Under the pieces are notes generated by a model that made no database searches, had not been told where the DNA came from, and saw nothing but the letters and a program-made list of their open reading frames with translations. Positions 38,404-46,168 of a stretch of 64,000 nucleotides of DNA are shown piece by piece. Location: positions 1 to 64,000 of the forward strand of contig JBBDID010000037.1 of the NCBI GenBank assembly GCA_040880585.1, given 5' to 3'. The first letter of the stretch is position 1. Each line of letters opens with the position of its first letter. The translations under genes and the position numbers were made by a program. This DNA comes from Paracrocinitomix sp040880585. Its GTDB lineage: Bacteria; Bacteroidota; Bacteroidia; Flavobacteriales_D; Crocinitomicaceae.

Positions 38404-39650
38404 ATTTGTGCCTTAATCGGTTCAATAAAATCTATATATGCGGGTAGCAATGAATCCGGCATAGGAATAGAGGGAGGAAATTTTTCAGAGCGGTGGTCAA
38501 CCTGACGGCCATTTTTCCAAAACCGGTAGCATACATGAGGTCCCGTAGCTAATCCCGTGCTTCCCACATATCCAATCACCTGACCTTGTTTGACGTGAAC
38601 TCCCTGCCTGATCCCTTCAGCAAACCCTGTCATGTGCAAATATTGAGTGGTATACACATCATCATGTCGAATTTTTACATAGTTCCCATTGCCCCCGGAA
38701 TAAGACGCTTTGAGTACATAACCATCTGCAGTAGCCAAAATAGGTGTTCCTCTGGGCGCAGCATAATCGGTTCCCAAATGCGCTTTCCATCTTTTTTGAA
38801 CAGGATGAAACCGTTTTAAGGTAAAACCTGAACTGATGCGGGAATATTTCACCGGCGCCATCAAGAAAGGTCGTTTCATTTGTTTTCCATTTTCATCAAA
38901 GTAACCGGTTTTTTTCATCCCAACAGAATCGGTAAACGAATAATGAAAGGCATAAAACTCATTTTGTTGATGTTTGAACCAGGCGGCATTAACGTGATCA
39001 ATAGCAAAAGGCCTTCCTTCTACTGATTTTTCCTTATATATCACCTTAAACTCATCACCGGGATGTAAACGAAAGAAGTCAATACTCCAGGCAAAGACAC
39101 CTGCAATGTTCTCGGCCATTTCTCCGGTCATATTGATATCCTTATACTGCTGATCCAAGGCAAAAGTGAGGTTAGAGTTCTTTACGATCTCTCCGGAAAT
39201 CATTTGTTCTTTTACCTCAAATTCTTTCTGTCTTTTTTGAACAATAATTGAATCTGCCGTGAAGTCAAAAACCACATAATCAATTACACTTTTTGGATAT
39301 ACGCAATATTTGATTCGTCTGGCGGTGTCGTTGATATCGCACAACATCATGTAGGGATTTCCTTCTTTAATATACCGTAAACCCACTAATGAATCTGCTG
39401 CGCGTTCAGCTGCGATATTGATCTGATACTGTGTTAAACCATACCCCTGAAACATGTGACTCATAGTCCACCCTGGCTGTACCGTATCATTAAATACATG
39501 AAAAGAATCCAGGTAAAACCCATACTCTATTACCGGATCGGGGAGCACTATTTCTTCTACCGCTACCGGCGTTTCTTCTTCTACCTCCTCTTTACAGCCT
39601 GTTACAACAATAAAAACAAGAGCACTTAATAGGTATATAACTTTCTTCAT
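38349..39650 (-). CDS. M23 family peptidoglycan peptidase (lipoprotein)
   Basis: LytM-type metallopeptidase of 433 residues with a lipoprotein leader (VVTGCKEE, Cys near 19), an N-terminal domain of about 250 residues and the catalytic domain. HLGTDYAAPRGTP (near 289-293) gives the first His and Asp zinc ligands, and YLHM (near 337) the catalytic His. The usual HxH motif reads GPHVCYRF near 372: the first His is kept, but the zinc-ligand position is Cys. The domain otherwise looks intact, so the Cys may bind zinc or the protein may act only as an activator. Cell-wall remodelling is the expected role. Its last codons are shared with the repeat around the ATPase insertion. Confidence 0.88.
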   Translation of the reverse strand: MKKVIYLLSALVFIVVTGCKEEVEEETPVAVEEIVLPDPVIEYGFYLDSFHVFNDTVQPGWTMSHMFQGYGLTQYQINIAAERAADSLVGLRYIKEGNPYMMLCDINDTARRIKYCVYPKSVIDYVVFDFTADSIIVQKRQKEFEVKEQMISGEIVKNSNLTFALDQQYKDINMTGEMAENIAGVFAWSIDFFRLHPGDEFKVIYKEKSVEGRPFAIDHVNAAWFKHQQNEFYAFHYSFTDSVGMKKTGYFDENGKQMKRPFLMAPVKYSRISSGFTLKRFHPVQKRWKAHLGTDYAAPRGTPILATADGYVLKASYSGGNGNYVKIRHDDVYTTQYLHMTGFAEGIRQGVHVKQGQVIGYVGSTGLATGPHVCYRFWKNGRQVDHRSEKFPPSIPMPDSLLPAYIDFIEPIKAQIDSLPVTPYIVPGDTLGV

Positions 39651-39747
39651 CTGTATTTCTATATTTACAAAAATACACAGCGAAAGTGTTTCATTTTGTT
39701 AAGATGGCGGTGCTTTATTAAGAGGCTACTGTTAGAATTGTACCCAA

Positions 39748-40785
39748 TTACACCCTGCCGGGGAGTTTTCCTTCTGTTTTTAAGCCCTCATGCAATACCT
39801 CTTCTACCCATTTTTTTCCCCATTCAGCCCGTTCTTGCTCTGACCATAGTTCCGGATAAAAAATTCTTCTCTGAAAGCTGGGCGGTAAGTACTTTTGCCA
39901 ATTAGTTCCCCCGGTACCTTTTGATTCTTCTTTTCCTTTAGCCAGATAATGTGCCGCCGTTCTATAATGTACAAGTGGCCAATTGATATTCACGTTTACG
40001 TCTAACTCTCTCAACTCTTTAATTAATCCCTTATTTTCTCGATCTTTCTGAGAAAGTGCCTTGTATTTCTTCCAAATATTTTTGTCCTCAAACTCATCTG
40101 CCAAATCGTGAAATTCTTCCATGTATTTCTCTTCAAAATCACGCAGGGTTAAGGTTTTTTCTCCTGTTTCTTCTACAATTGCACCGCGACGCCAATAAAT
40201 ATTATCTAACTGTACATGTACATCACTGTCCCAAAACTCTTGCCGTTTTTCTTCTATGACAAGATATTTCAAGTCTGTACAGGCAATTTCAATTTTCCGG
40301 TAAGATGCTGTTTGAAAGCCGCTGGCAGATAATAAAGACATTCTGAATTTGGTAAACTGTTCTTTCTCCATCCCCAATCGCATAATGTCAAAAGATTGTG
40401 TAAGCGCTTTGAAGTACATATTACACCGCTTGAGCCGATCAACAAAAAAACCCATCTCCAATTGATCTTTCCACCCCAGGTCTTGCCCCATTTCAGTGAT
40501 CTTTTTACCATTATTACAGATTTGATCCAACTCATGCTGAATCAAATAAAAATACAATTCCGTGATCTGGTGATAGACAATAAATATTTTCTCATCCGGA
40601 AAATCTGTTTTCGGCTTTTGAAGGCTTAAAAGGGCATCCACCTCAATATAATCCCAGTAAGTAAGAGGGTTAGAAAAAATAAGCCCGTCCAAATACGAAT
40701 CCAAATCCTGTCCGATCGCGGCGTACTTTTCTTTTAATAATTTTATCTTTTCAATTGTCGCTTTAGATAATTCCATAACTACCAA
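39748..40785 (-). CDS. Tryptophan 2,3-dioxygenase family protein
   Basis: Heme dioxygenase family protein of 345 residues. Family features seen are LTYWDYIEVDALLSLQ (substrate-pocket region), HQITELYFYLIQHELDQI, FRMSLLSASGFQTASYRKIE and the C-terminal VHYRTAAHYLAKG, with the heme-ligand His candidate, followed by KGTGGTNWQKYL. The enzyme opens the indole ring of tryptophan to N-formylkynurenine, the first step of the kynurenine route. Motifs are diverged from classical TDO (FRPMTGFQS reads FRMSLLSASGFQT), and no other kynurenine gene is nearby, so substrate preference is uncertain. Start at MVVMELS or three residues later. Confidence 0.82.
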   Translation of the reverse strand: MVVMELSKATIEKIKLLKEKYAAIGQDLDSYLDGLIFSNPLTYWDYIEVDALLSLQKPKTDFPDEKIFIVYHQITELYFYLIQHELDQICNNGKKITEMGQDLGWKDQLEMGFFVDRLKRCNMYFKALTQSFDIMRLGMEKEQFTKFRMSLLSASGFQTASYRKIEIACTDLKYLVIEEKRQEFWDSDVHVQLDNIYWRRGAIVEETGEKTLTLRDFEEKYMEEFHDLADEFEDKNIWKKYKALSQKDRENKGLIKELRELDVNVNINWPLVHYRTAAHYLAKGKEESKGTGGTNWQKYLPPSFQRRIFYPELWSEQERAEWGKKWVEEVLHEGLKTEGKLPGRV

Positions 40786-40861
40786 TTTGGGACTAATTTA
40801 CACAAAAGGTATCGCTTTCAGACTGACTAAAGTCATCTCTATAAAAATTTATTGCTATTTA

Positions 40862-40893
40862 TTTGGTTTATTTAATAAACTAGTTTACATTTG
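40862..40893 (+). promoter_or_regulatory. Promoter with embedded palindromic operator
   Basis: TTTG at 40862-40865, a 20-bp spacer and TACATTTG at 40886-40893 form a textbook Bacteroidota promoter. The spacer contains two overlapping palindromes: GTTTATTTAATAAAC (40866-40880) and TAAACTAGTTTA (40876-40887). A bound regulator would block polymerase. The winged-helix gene at 41457 is the obvious candidate. Confidence 0.65.
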
Positions 40894-40909
40894 TATAAAA
40901 TTAAAAAGT

Positions 40910-41473
40910 ATGGAACTAATAGAAAGTGTTAAAATTATTGAGCGGATGATGCAGGAGGGCAAAAAGTCGCTGCACAATTATTCTGCTTATTTTATTGTTT
41001 GGGGATTGGTAATGGCGCCGGCGGGTATAGTAGAATATTTCATGATCGATTCTCCTTATAGTTGGGTGGTTTGGCCGATTGCCACCTTCATAGGAGGAAT
41101 CATTTCAGCGATATTGGGATATCTACAGGGCAAAAAAGAGCAGGTATTTACTGCCATGGACCGGGTAGTAGCTTACACCTGGGGGGCTTTTGGGTTCTGT
41201 CTGATCTTTGCTATTTTTTATTCCCTATATCTGGGAAAAACACCTCACACCTTAGTATTAATGTTAGCCGGAGGTGCTACCTTTGTCAGTGGTGGGATTT
41301 CTAAATTCAAGCCTTTTATTTGGGGTGGTATCGCATTAGAAGTGGCAGCAATTGCATGTGGGTTTTTGGTAGAAGCTGAATTTCACGGAGTCGTATTTGC
41401 CGGAGGAATTTTGTTGGGCTATATTATCCCGGGATTTTTACTTAGAAATATAGAAAATGAACCAACTCAATAA
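40910..41473 (+). CDS. Five- to six-helix membrane protein of unknown function
   Basis: Integral membrane protein of 187 residues with a soluble N-terminal helix (MELIESVKIIERMMQEGKKSLH) and about six hydrophobic segments. The frame is open up to 40787, but the promoter at 40862-40893 places the start at the ATG at 40910. The gene overlaps the following winged-helix regulator by 17 bp. Small membrane proteins paired with an HTH_34-type regulator recur in Bacteroidota. The membrane protein may be a sensor or an effector, and its activity is unknown. Confidence 0.75.
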   Translation: MELIESVKIIERMMQEGKKSLHNYSAYFIVWGLVMAPAGIVEYFMIDSPYSWVVWPIATFIGGIISAILGYLQGKKEQVFTAMDRVVAYTWGAFGFCLIFAIFYSLYLGKTPHTLVLMLAGGATFVSGGISKFKPFIWGGIALEVAAIACGFLVEAEFHGVVFAGGILLGYIIPGFLLRNIENEPTQ

Positions 41474-41738
41474 ATTATTACATCAGGAATTGCGCTTGGC
41501 AATCATGAGCTATCTGTCTGCTGTAGATTGGGCTGATTTCAATAAATTATTGGAGATCACACAGGCTACAAAGGGAAACCTAAGCGTACAAATCAAAAAG
41601 CTGCAAGAGGCAAATTACATTGATGTTAAAAAATCCTTTAAAAACAATTATCCCCTGACCCAATGTAAAATCACCAAAAAAGGGCAAGAAGCCCTGGATC
41701 AATATGTGAAAGATCTGAAGGAATTACTGAATATATAA
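41457..41738 (+). CDS. Winged-helix transcriptional regulator (HTH_34 type)
   Basis: Compact regulator of 93 residues. LHQELRLAIMSYLSAVDWADFNKLLEITQATKGNLSVQIKKLQEANYIDVKKSF is a MarR/ArsR-like winged helix with recognition helix TKGNLSVQIKKL. The wing and dimerisation helix end in LDQYVKDLKELL. It is cotranscribed with the membrane protein gene (17-bp overlap) and probably represses their shared promoter at 40862-40893, where palindromes fill the spacer. Confidence 0.85.
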   Translation: MNQLNKLLHQELRLAIMSYLSAVDWADFNKLLEITQATKGNLSVQIKKLQEANYIDVKKSFKNNYPLTQCKITKKGQEALDQYVKDLKELLNI

Positions 41739-41766
41739 AAAGCGGTCACAATAAAGTGACCGCTTT
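41739..41766. terminator. Hairpin terminator after the regulator gene
   Basis: A perfect 11-bp stem, AAAGCGGTCAC (41739-41749) with GTGACCGCTTT (41756-41766), has a 6-base loop. The T tract on the plus side is short, so it may rely partly on the minus-side A run. It separates convergent genes. Confidence 0.6.
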
Positions 41767-41832
41767 ACATTTCCTCTTTCGAGGAAGCGATTAAACCATA
41801 AAACATCAGACTGATGTATCAGCCTAACTTCT

Positions 41833-42657
41833 TTATTGCACCTCAGCCATGGGATTGACAAGACCTTCCCATCCTACCAAATGCATTTTAATGGATCCTA
41901 CCTGAATTTTTGCTTTTGCCATAATTGGAATTTTATTGCCGTCATCCGTAATCCAAACAGTAAGGGCATCCCCACTTTTGAAAACACGCCCTTGTTCTAC
42001 AACGGGTTCAAATTTATGGCAGCGGTACTTTCCTTTTCTGGTACGAATTACTTCTTTTCCCAAATACTTGATTTTTGTTGGAAAAAGCTCTTCATCCAAA
42101 AAAATATTTACCGCAAAGGTTTGTCCTTTTTTTGCTTTTGAAAAGTCAAAAGTTCTGGCATAATAAAAGGCCGAGATCATGTCCTGAACGTGTTCAGGCA
42201 CTGCATGCTTGTTCCCTTTCTCTGTTTCCACTTCATTTTTATGCTGAAAAAAGGTATAATCCTGATTGATTTTATAGCCGCCTTCATCTACCCTGCGTTT
42301 AAATACCCAGGGGATCATAGCTTCAGCATCTATATAGGATTCATACAGATCATTTACTTTATAAAACCATTCAAAGGCTGAGACCGTTCGTCCAATTCCG
42401 CGAACGCGCAGCAATTTTCTGCCTTTCACGGTTCTTTCTGTCGGCAGCACACTTAAGGTGGCTTCTCCTGCATCAAAAACTCCGTAAGTAAATCGGTATA
42501 CCAGTTTTTCTCCCGGTGCAAAAGCTTTTTGATTCAGATCAATAAACTTTTCATTTCCCTCATTCAAGGAGGAATGATTTTCTGTATGTTTGTTTGAATG
42601 TGCGGCAGCAGTTATTGCAAAACCAGCTGCCACCAAGACGATCATTACTTTTTGCAT
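41833..42657 (-). CDS. DUF3108 periplasmic protein
   Basis: Exported protein of 274 residues with an N-terminal signal (cleavage near residue 20). The DUF3108 domain has FAPGEKLVYRFTYGVFDAGEATLSV near the start, RVRGIGRTVSAFEWFYKVNDLYESYID, a KKGQTFAVNIFLDEELF segment and a GWEGL near the end. DUF3108 proteins form a lipocalin-like beta barrel in the periplasm and have no settled function. It stands alone. Confidence 0.85.
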   Translation of the reverse strand: MQKVMIVLVAAGFAITAAAHSNKHTENHSSLNEGNEKFIDLNQKAFAPGEKLVYRFTYGVFDAGEATLSVLPTERTVKGRKLLRVRGIGRTVSAFEWFYKVNDLYESYIDAEAMIPWVFKRRVDEGGYKINQDYTFFQHKNEVETEKGNKHAVPEHVQDMISAFYYARTFDFSKAKKGQTFAVNIFLDEELFPTKIKYLGKEVIRTRKGKYRCHKFEPVVEQGRVFKSGDALTVWITDDGNKIPIMAKAKIQVGSIKMHLVGWEGLVNPMAEVQ

Positions 42658-42856
42658 GTTCTTATGTTTTATTGTTTAACCTAACACTATACAAATCAAA
42701 ATCAGTGCCAAATTACCCGCAAATCATTGTTCCACACATTTTACTCAAGTTCTACCTGATTAAACTAAAAAACCTGAAAAAAAATTTGTTTTAACCAAGA
42801 AAACTCCGTACATTTAGTGACAGAGTAAGTAGTTTTTTTCATTTCAAAAGTTGATG

Positions 42857-42879
42857 AGTCCCGGTATCTAATCGGGACT
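42857..42879 (-). terminator. Weak hairpin after the glycosyltransferase genes
   Basis: AGTCCCG (42857-42863) pairs with CGGGACT (42873-42879). On the minus strand it follows the GT9 stop by a few bases, but only a short T run comes after it. Confidence 0.4.
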
Positions 42880-42885
42880 TGTCTT

Positions 42886-43878
42886 TTATACGGTAGTTTC
42901 CACCGCTTTTATAACATCACGTAGGTGGATGGACAAAGGTTGGGTATCGGGCTCTGATTTTTTTGATTTCAAAATAGTTATCTGTTTTCCCAGCGGTTTC
43001 CACCTTCCCGGATGAATGGGTTTTTTATCCGAAAACAAACCAATCGCATGAATACCACAAACACCGGCAATGTGCAAGGGGCCGGTACTTGCTGCTACCA
43101 AAACATCTGCCTGAGAAATAAAAGCAATCAGATCTTCCAGACTCATTTTCCCGGATAAATCCACCACATTTTCTTGTTGTGGAAGCACACTTCTAAATGC
43201 CGCTGCTTCTTTTTCCGTGCCGGTAATAAAAATCTTGAATTTTTGCTGATCCAGGGATTGTGCTAACTCCATAAATTTTTCTACTCCCCACTCTATGGCA
43301 CTGCCTTGTGATTTTGGGTGTAGAATTACATTTGTTCGGTGTATATCCATCTGCTCAGAAAAAACAGCCTTAAGCGGGGGGATATTTTCAAATCCTACAT
43401 ATTCATACAAATGTTTCAGGGCATAACTCCCCTTCATTCCTAAAGGAGTTAGTAATTTCAGATTCAATTGCGCTTCATGCAGGTCTGAGCGCTTTCTGGT
43501 AAAATTGACAAGTTTATTTACGGTAAGCAGGTGGAAGAGCCGGTGGGCGGTACCAATGCGCATAGGAATTTCTGCCTTTTTTGCCAATCGGGCAATTTCC
43601 CTTCTGGGAAAAACGTGAATAAAGGTATCCACTTCTTGCAATTGCAACCATTTTAATTGGTCGTTGTAATCCATGCGTTCAATTTCTGCCCACTCCCAAA
43701 TTTCATCTACATGTTTAGAACATTGAATAATGGGGCGGGTATAGCGATTGCCTAAAAAAATGATTTTGCAGAGCGGAAATTGCTCTTTTAAAAGTCCGGC
43801 CATGGGTAAGGTCAATACTACATCCCCGATACTATCAGTACGGCTAATGACAATTTTTTTAGGTTGATGTTTTGCCAT
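42886..43878 (-). CDS. Glycosyltransferase family 9 (heptosyltransferase-like)
   Basis: GT-B fold transferase of 330 residues related to LPS heptosyltransferases WaaC/WaaF. The N-terminal IVISRTDSIGDVVLTLPMAGLLKEQFP and C-terminal ILHPKSQGSAIEWG, LSGKMSLEDLIAFISQADVLVAASTGPLHIAGVCG match the ADP-heptose family pattern. The protein is predicted to add a core sugar to lipid A-linked acceptors at the inner face of the inner membrane. It follows a family 2 transferase with a 20-bp overlap, so the two act in one assembly step. The donor sugar cannot be told from sequence. Confidence 0.9.
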   Translation of the reverse strand: MAKHQPKKIVISRTDSIGDVVLTLPMAGLLKEQFPLCKIIFLGNRYTRPIIQCSKHVDEIWEWAEIERMDYNDQLKWLQLQEVDTFIHVFPRREIARLAKKAEIPMRIGTAHRLFHLLTVNKLVNFTRKRSDLHEAQLNLKLLTPLGMKGSYALKHLYEYVGFENIPPLKAVFSEQMDIHRTNVILHPKSQGSAIEWGVEKFMELAQSLDQQKFKIFITGTEKEAAAFRSVLPQQENVVDLSGKMSLEDLIAFISQADVLVAASTGPLHIAGVCGIHAIGLFSDKKPIHPGRWKPLGKQITILKSKKSEPDTQPLSIHLRDVIKAVETTV

Positions 43879-44629
43879 TTGATTGATTTAATTTGCGTAA
43901 TTCTTTATACTTCAAAATATTTGATTGCGCCGATATTTGAGCAATTTTAAAGCCTTTCCATCCGTCCAGTATCCCCAATTTTAAAAAATACATGGTCATA
44001 AACCGACCAATTGCCGATAAATACGGTTTCAAAATCCCCGCTTTTTTACCCGCCATATACAGCTTTTTTGCCGTCAAAACTGAATATTTATCCGCTCGTT
44101 CACGGTGCTCTTTGTAGTTGTAATACGAATAATGTAACAAGTGTCCCGGCAATTCTGTTTGCTCCATATCGGCTGAAAATTCCAATTCCTCATGCACGTA
44201 TTCCCCACGCCATTTCGTTTTGTCTTTCGGAAAAATGCGGATCTTTTTATCCGGATACCAGCTGCTGTGCTTAATCCATGATCCGCAATAATTCGTTAAG
44301 CGATTCACAATGTAAACTCCCTTAAAATCCTTTTCTTTTTCTTTTAAAATCGCTTGTTCCAGATCTACATCTACCGCTTCATCCGCATCCAGTGAAAAAA
44401 TCCACTTGTGGGTTGTCAGTGAATTTGCATAATTTTTTGTCTCTGCATATCCCATCCACTCTTTTTGAATAAACTGTACACCATGATCCTTGCAAATTTC
44501 TTCAGTTCTATCGGTAGAAAAGCTGTCCAACACAATTACTTCATCCGCAATGCTCTTTACAGACGCTAAAGCACGGTCAATGTTCCGTTCTTCGTTTAAT
44601 GTTATTATGACTACCGAAAGCTTATCCAC
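43859..44629 (-). CDS. Glycosyltransferase family 2 (WaaE/KdtX-like)
   Basis: GT-A fold transferase of 256 residues. It has LSVVIITLNEERNIDRALASV, VIVLDSFSTDRTEEI, WIFSLDADEAVD with the DxD metal motif, and WYPDKKIRIFPKDKTKWRGEYVHEEL, which is typical of WaaE/KdtX LPS core glucosyltransferases. Translation starts at GTG (44629). The segment holding its promoter and first 35 codons is duplicated at 45314-45496, upstream of an inserted gene. It overlaps the GT9 gene downstream by 20 bp. Confidence 0.9.
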   Translation of the reverse strand: MDKLSVVIITLNEERNIDRALASVKSIADEVIVLDSFSTDRTEEICKDHGVQFIQKEWMGYAETKNYANSLTTHKWIFSLDADEAVDVDLEQAILKEKEKDFKGVYIVNRLTNYCGSWIKHSSWYPDKKIRIFPKDKTKWRGEYVHEELEFSADMEQTELPGHLLHYSYYNYKEHRERADKYSVLTAKKLYMAGKKAGILKPYLSAIGRFMTMYFLKLGILDGWKGFKIAQISAQSNILKYKELRKLNQSNGKTST

Positions 44630-44705
44630 GCAGGTAAAATTACGTAAAACAAGTACGGAAGTTGTATGAGGAGGTGTTTTTTTGGGTGATTTTGGCTATT
44701 TGGCA

Positions 44706-44740
44706 GCTAAGTCCGAGCGGGACGCTCGAACTAGCGGGGG
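44706..44740. repeat. REP-like hairpin, copy 1
   Basis: 35-bp element: GCTAAGTCCGAGCG, loop GGA, CGCTCGAACTAGC, then a G tract. The arms form a stem with one bulge and one mismatch. The short palindrome next to a conserved G-rich tetranucleotide recalls REP sequences. It lies upstream of the GT2 gene. Confidence 0.75.
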
Positions 44741-44789
44741 AATATACAGTGTCTTGTTCTGACTTAATCGGTAAAATGATGCTTTATTG

Positions 44790-45317
44790 TTATTTAGCTG
44801 ACTTGTACTCAATAATTTTGTTTTGAATAATTTCTATGTCGGATTTTGACAATCCTTTTATCTGTAACTTTTTTTTATCCACAGAGCGGATTAATAGAGA
44901 GTAAGAGGTTAGATCCCTACCATCTGGAGGACTTTCTGAAATGTTATCTGCTTTTTCTTTAATCCGTATCTCTACAATGTTTTTGATGTCTATTTTTCGA
45001 GAAACTCCAAGAAAAAACCGCCGCTTATATTTTAAGTGTTCGGGTGAAATTTCTAATACTACAAAACGATTGAATATCATATGTATAAAAATCAAACCTG
45101 CTGTAGACCAATATATTAAAGTTGCTTTCGTCCCCATTGGAAGGACTTTTATACCTATAATCTCTTCATAATTATAGTAACTTCCCATTCCCCATATAAA
45201 AGATATTGGCAGCCAAAACACCAATATAATTTCAACAAAATTCATTGCCCACCAACGAAAAGTCGTTTTAGCATCTTCTTCACTTATTTGAAGCCCTTTT
45301 TTACTCAACAGTTTCAT
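44790..45317 (-). CDS. Membrane protein with PH-like domain (175 aa)
   Basis: Unassigned protein with two membrane helices (about 30-48 and 68-88) followed by a beta-rich domain (VVLEISPEHLKYKRRFFLGVSRKIDIKNIVEIRI), which resembles bacterial PH-like domains. Its ATG overlaps the stop codon (ATGA) of a 35-codon truncated copy of the neighbouring GT2 gene, so translation may be coupled to that leader. The repeats on both sides mark it as an insertion. Confidence 0.65.
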   Translation of the reverse strand: MKLLSKKGLQISEEDAKTTFRWWAMNFVEIILVFWLPISFIWGMGSYYNYEEIIGIKVLPMGTKATLIYWSTAGLIFIHMIFNRFVVLEISPEHLKYKRRFFLGVSRKIDIKNIVEIRIKEKADNISESPPDGRDLTSYSLLIRSVDKKKLQIKGLSKSDIEIIQNKIIEYKSAK

Positions 45318-45421
45318 AATAGTACAATTACCTCATCTGCAATGTCCCTCACAGAAGTCAAGGCACGGTCAATGTCCCGTTCTTCGTTTAATGTTATTAT
45401 GACAACTGATAGCTTATCCAC
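45314..45421 (-). pseudogene. Truncated GT2 gene copy (first 35 codons)
   Basis: Starting at a GTG, the frame encodes DKLSVVIITLNEERDIDRAL and continues TSVRDIADEVIVLL to a stop. This matches the N-terminus of the GT2 protein at 43859-44629 with five or six differences. The 75 bp before the start and the REP-like hairpin further up are duplicated too. The stop overlaps the ATG of the PH-like gene. Confidence 0.8.
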
Positions 45422-45496
45422 GCAGGTAAAATTACGTAAAACAAGTGCGGAAGTTGTATTAGGAGGTGTTTTTTTGGGTGATTTGGTGATTTGGTA

Positions 45497-45604
45497 GCTA
45501 AGTCCGAGCGGGACGCTCGAACTAGCGGGGGATTTGGCTATTTGGTAGCTAAGTCCGAGCGAGACGCTCGAACTAGTGGGGGGAGACGCTCGAACTAGCG
45601 GGGG
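45497..45604. repeat. REP-like hairpins, copies 2, 3 and a half copy
   Basis: Two full elements at 45497-45531 and 45548-45582 and a 22-bp right half at 45583-45604 lie head to tail. The second has AGA in place of GGA in the loop and ends in AGTGGGGG. Copy 2 belongs to the duplicated GT2 upstream segment. Confidence 0.75.
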
Positions 45605-45609
45605 ACACG

Positions 45610-46083
45610 TTATTTTTCCATTATATATTTTTCGAAAGTGTCAAATGTAACACTGTCAATTTCTTTTTTTGAAGGATAACTATGTCCGTAGAGTCCAACA
45701 TAAAGAGGAATCGGTTTAATAGTTTTTTTTCCTTTTTCTTTTGTTTTTATTCTGATTGGTAATAATACTTCTCTTTCTACTGCAATGCTAAAATCTGACC
45801 AGCCAAAATTAAATTCAGATTTACACTTTTTACAAGTCCATTTTTCGTTTGAACACTCGGGTCCGTTTTCTAGATTTTCGATTACAAAATGCTTTTTAGC
45901 TTTTTCGATTAATAAAGTTGTCTCCCAAGCTTTAAATGATTCTCCGTAGTCAGTACAATTTATTCCAACTATTTGTATAAATCTTGGGTATTGGCAAGCA
46001 CAAGAATTCCCGTGATAATAATTCTCAACGGCTTTTTCAATCAATAAAGATGCATTTTTATATCTAATTTGAAATTCTTCCAC
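45610..46083 (-). CDS. Accessory protein with a zinc-ribbon-like motif (157 aa)
   Basis: Unrecognised cytoplasmic protein. Cysteines in CSNEKWTCKKCKSEF and an upstream SCACQY pair suggest a metal-binding knuckle. The start is GTG at 46083, with no better ATG nearby. REP-like repeats directly follow its stop and a hairpin element precedes it, so it looks like a one-gene unit. Function unknown. Confidence 0.6.
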   Translation of the reverse strand: MEEFQIRYKNASLLIEKAVENYYHGNSCACQYPRFIQIVGINCTDYGESFKAWETTLLIEKAKKHFVIENLENGPECSNEKWTCKKCKSEFNFGWSDFSIAVEREVLLPIRIKTKEKGKKTIKPIPLYVGLYGHSYPSKKEIDSVTFDTFEKYIMEK

Positions 46084-46100
46084 AGTTTTTTTTATAATGT

Positions 46101-46168
46101 GTTACAACGGTTGGTTTGCAGCTAAGAAGCGTGGAGGTTTTGGAACACGCCTCTGCCAACAAGGGTTA
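46101..46168. repeat. Imperfect long hairpin between accessory genes
   Basis: GTTGG (46110-46114) pairs with CCAAC (46156-46160), and GAAGCGTG (46126-46133) with CACGCCTC (46146-46153). The two-step imperfect stem has a 12-base loop and GTTACAACGG and AAGGGTT at its edges. The layout recalls integron attC sites, but the R box consensus is not met. Confidence 0.4.
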
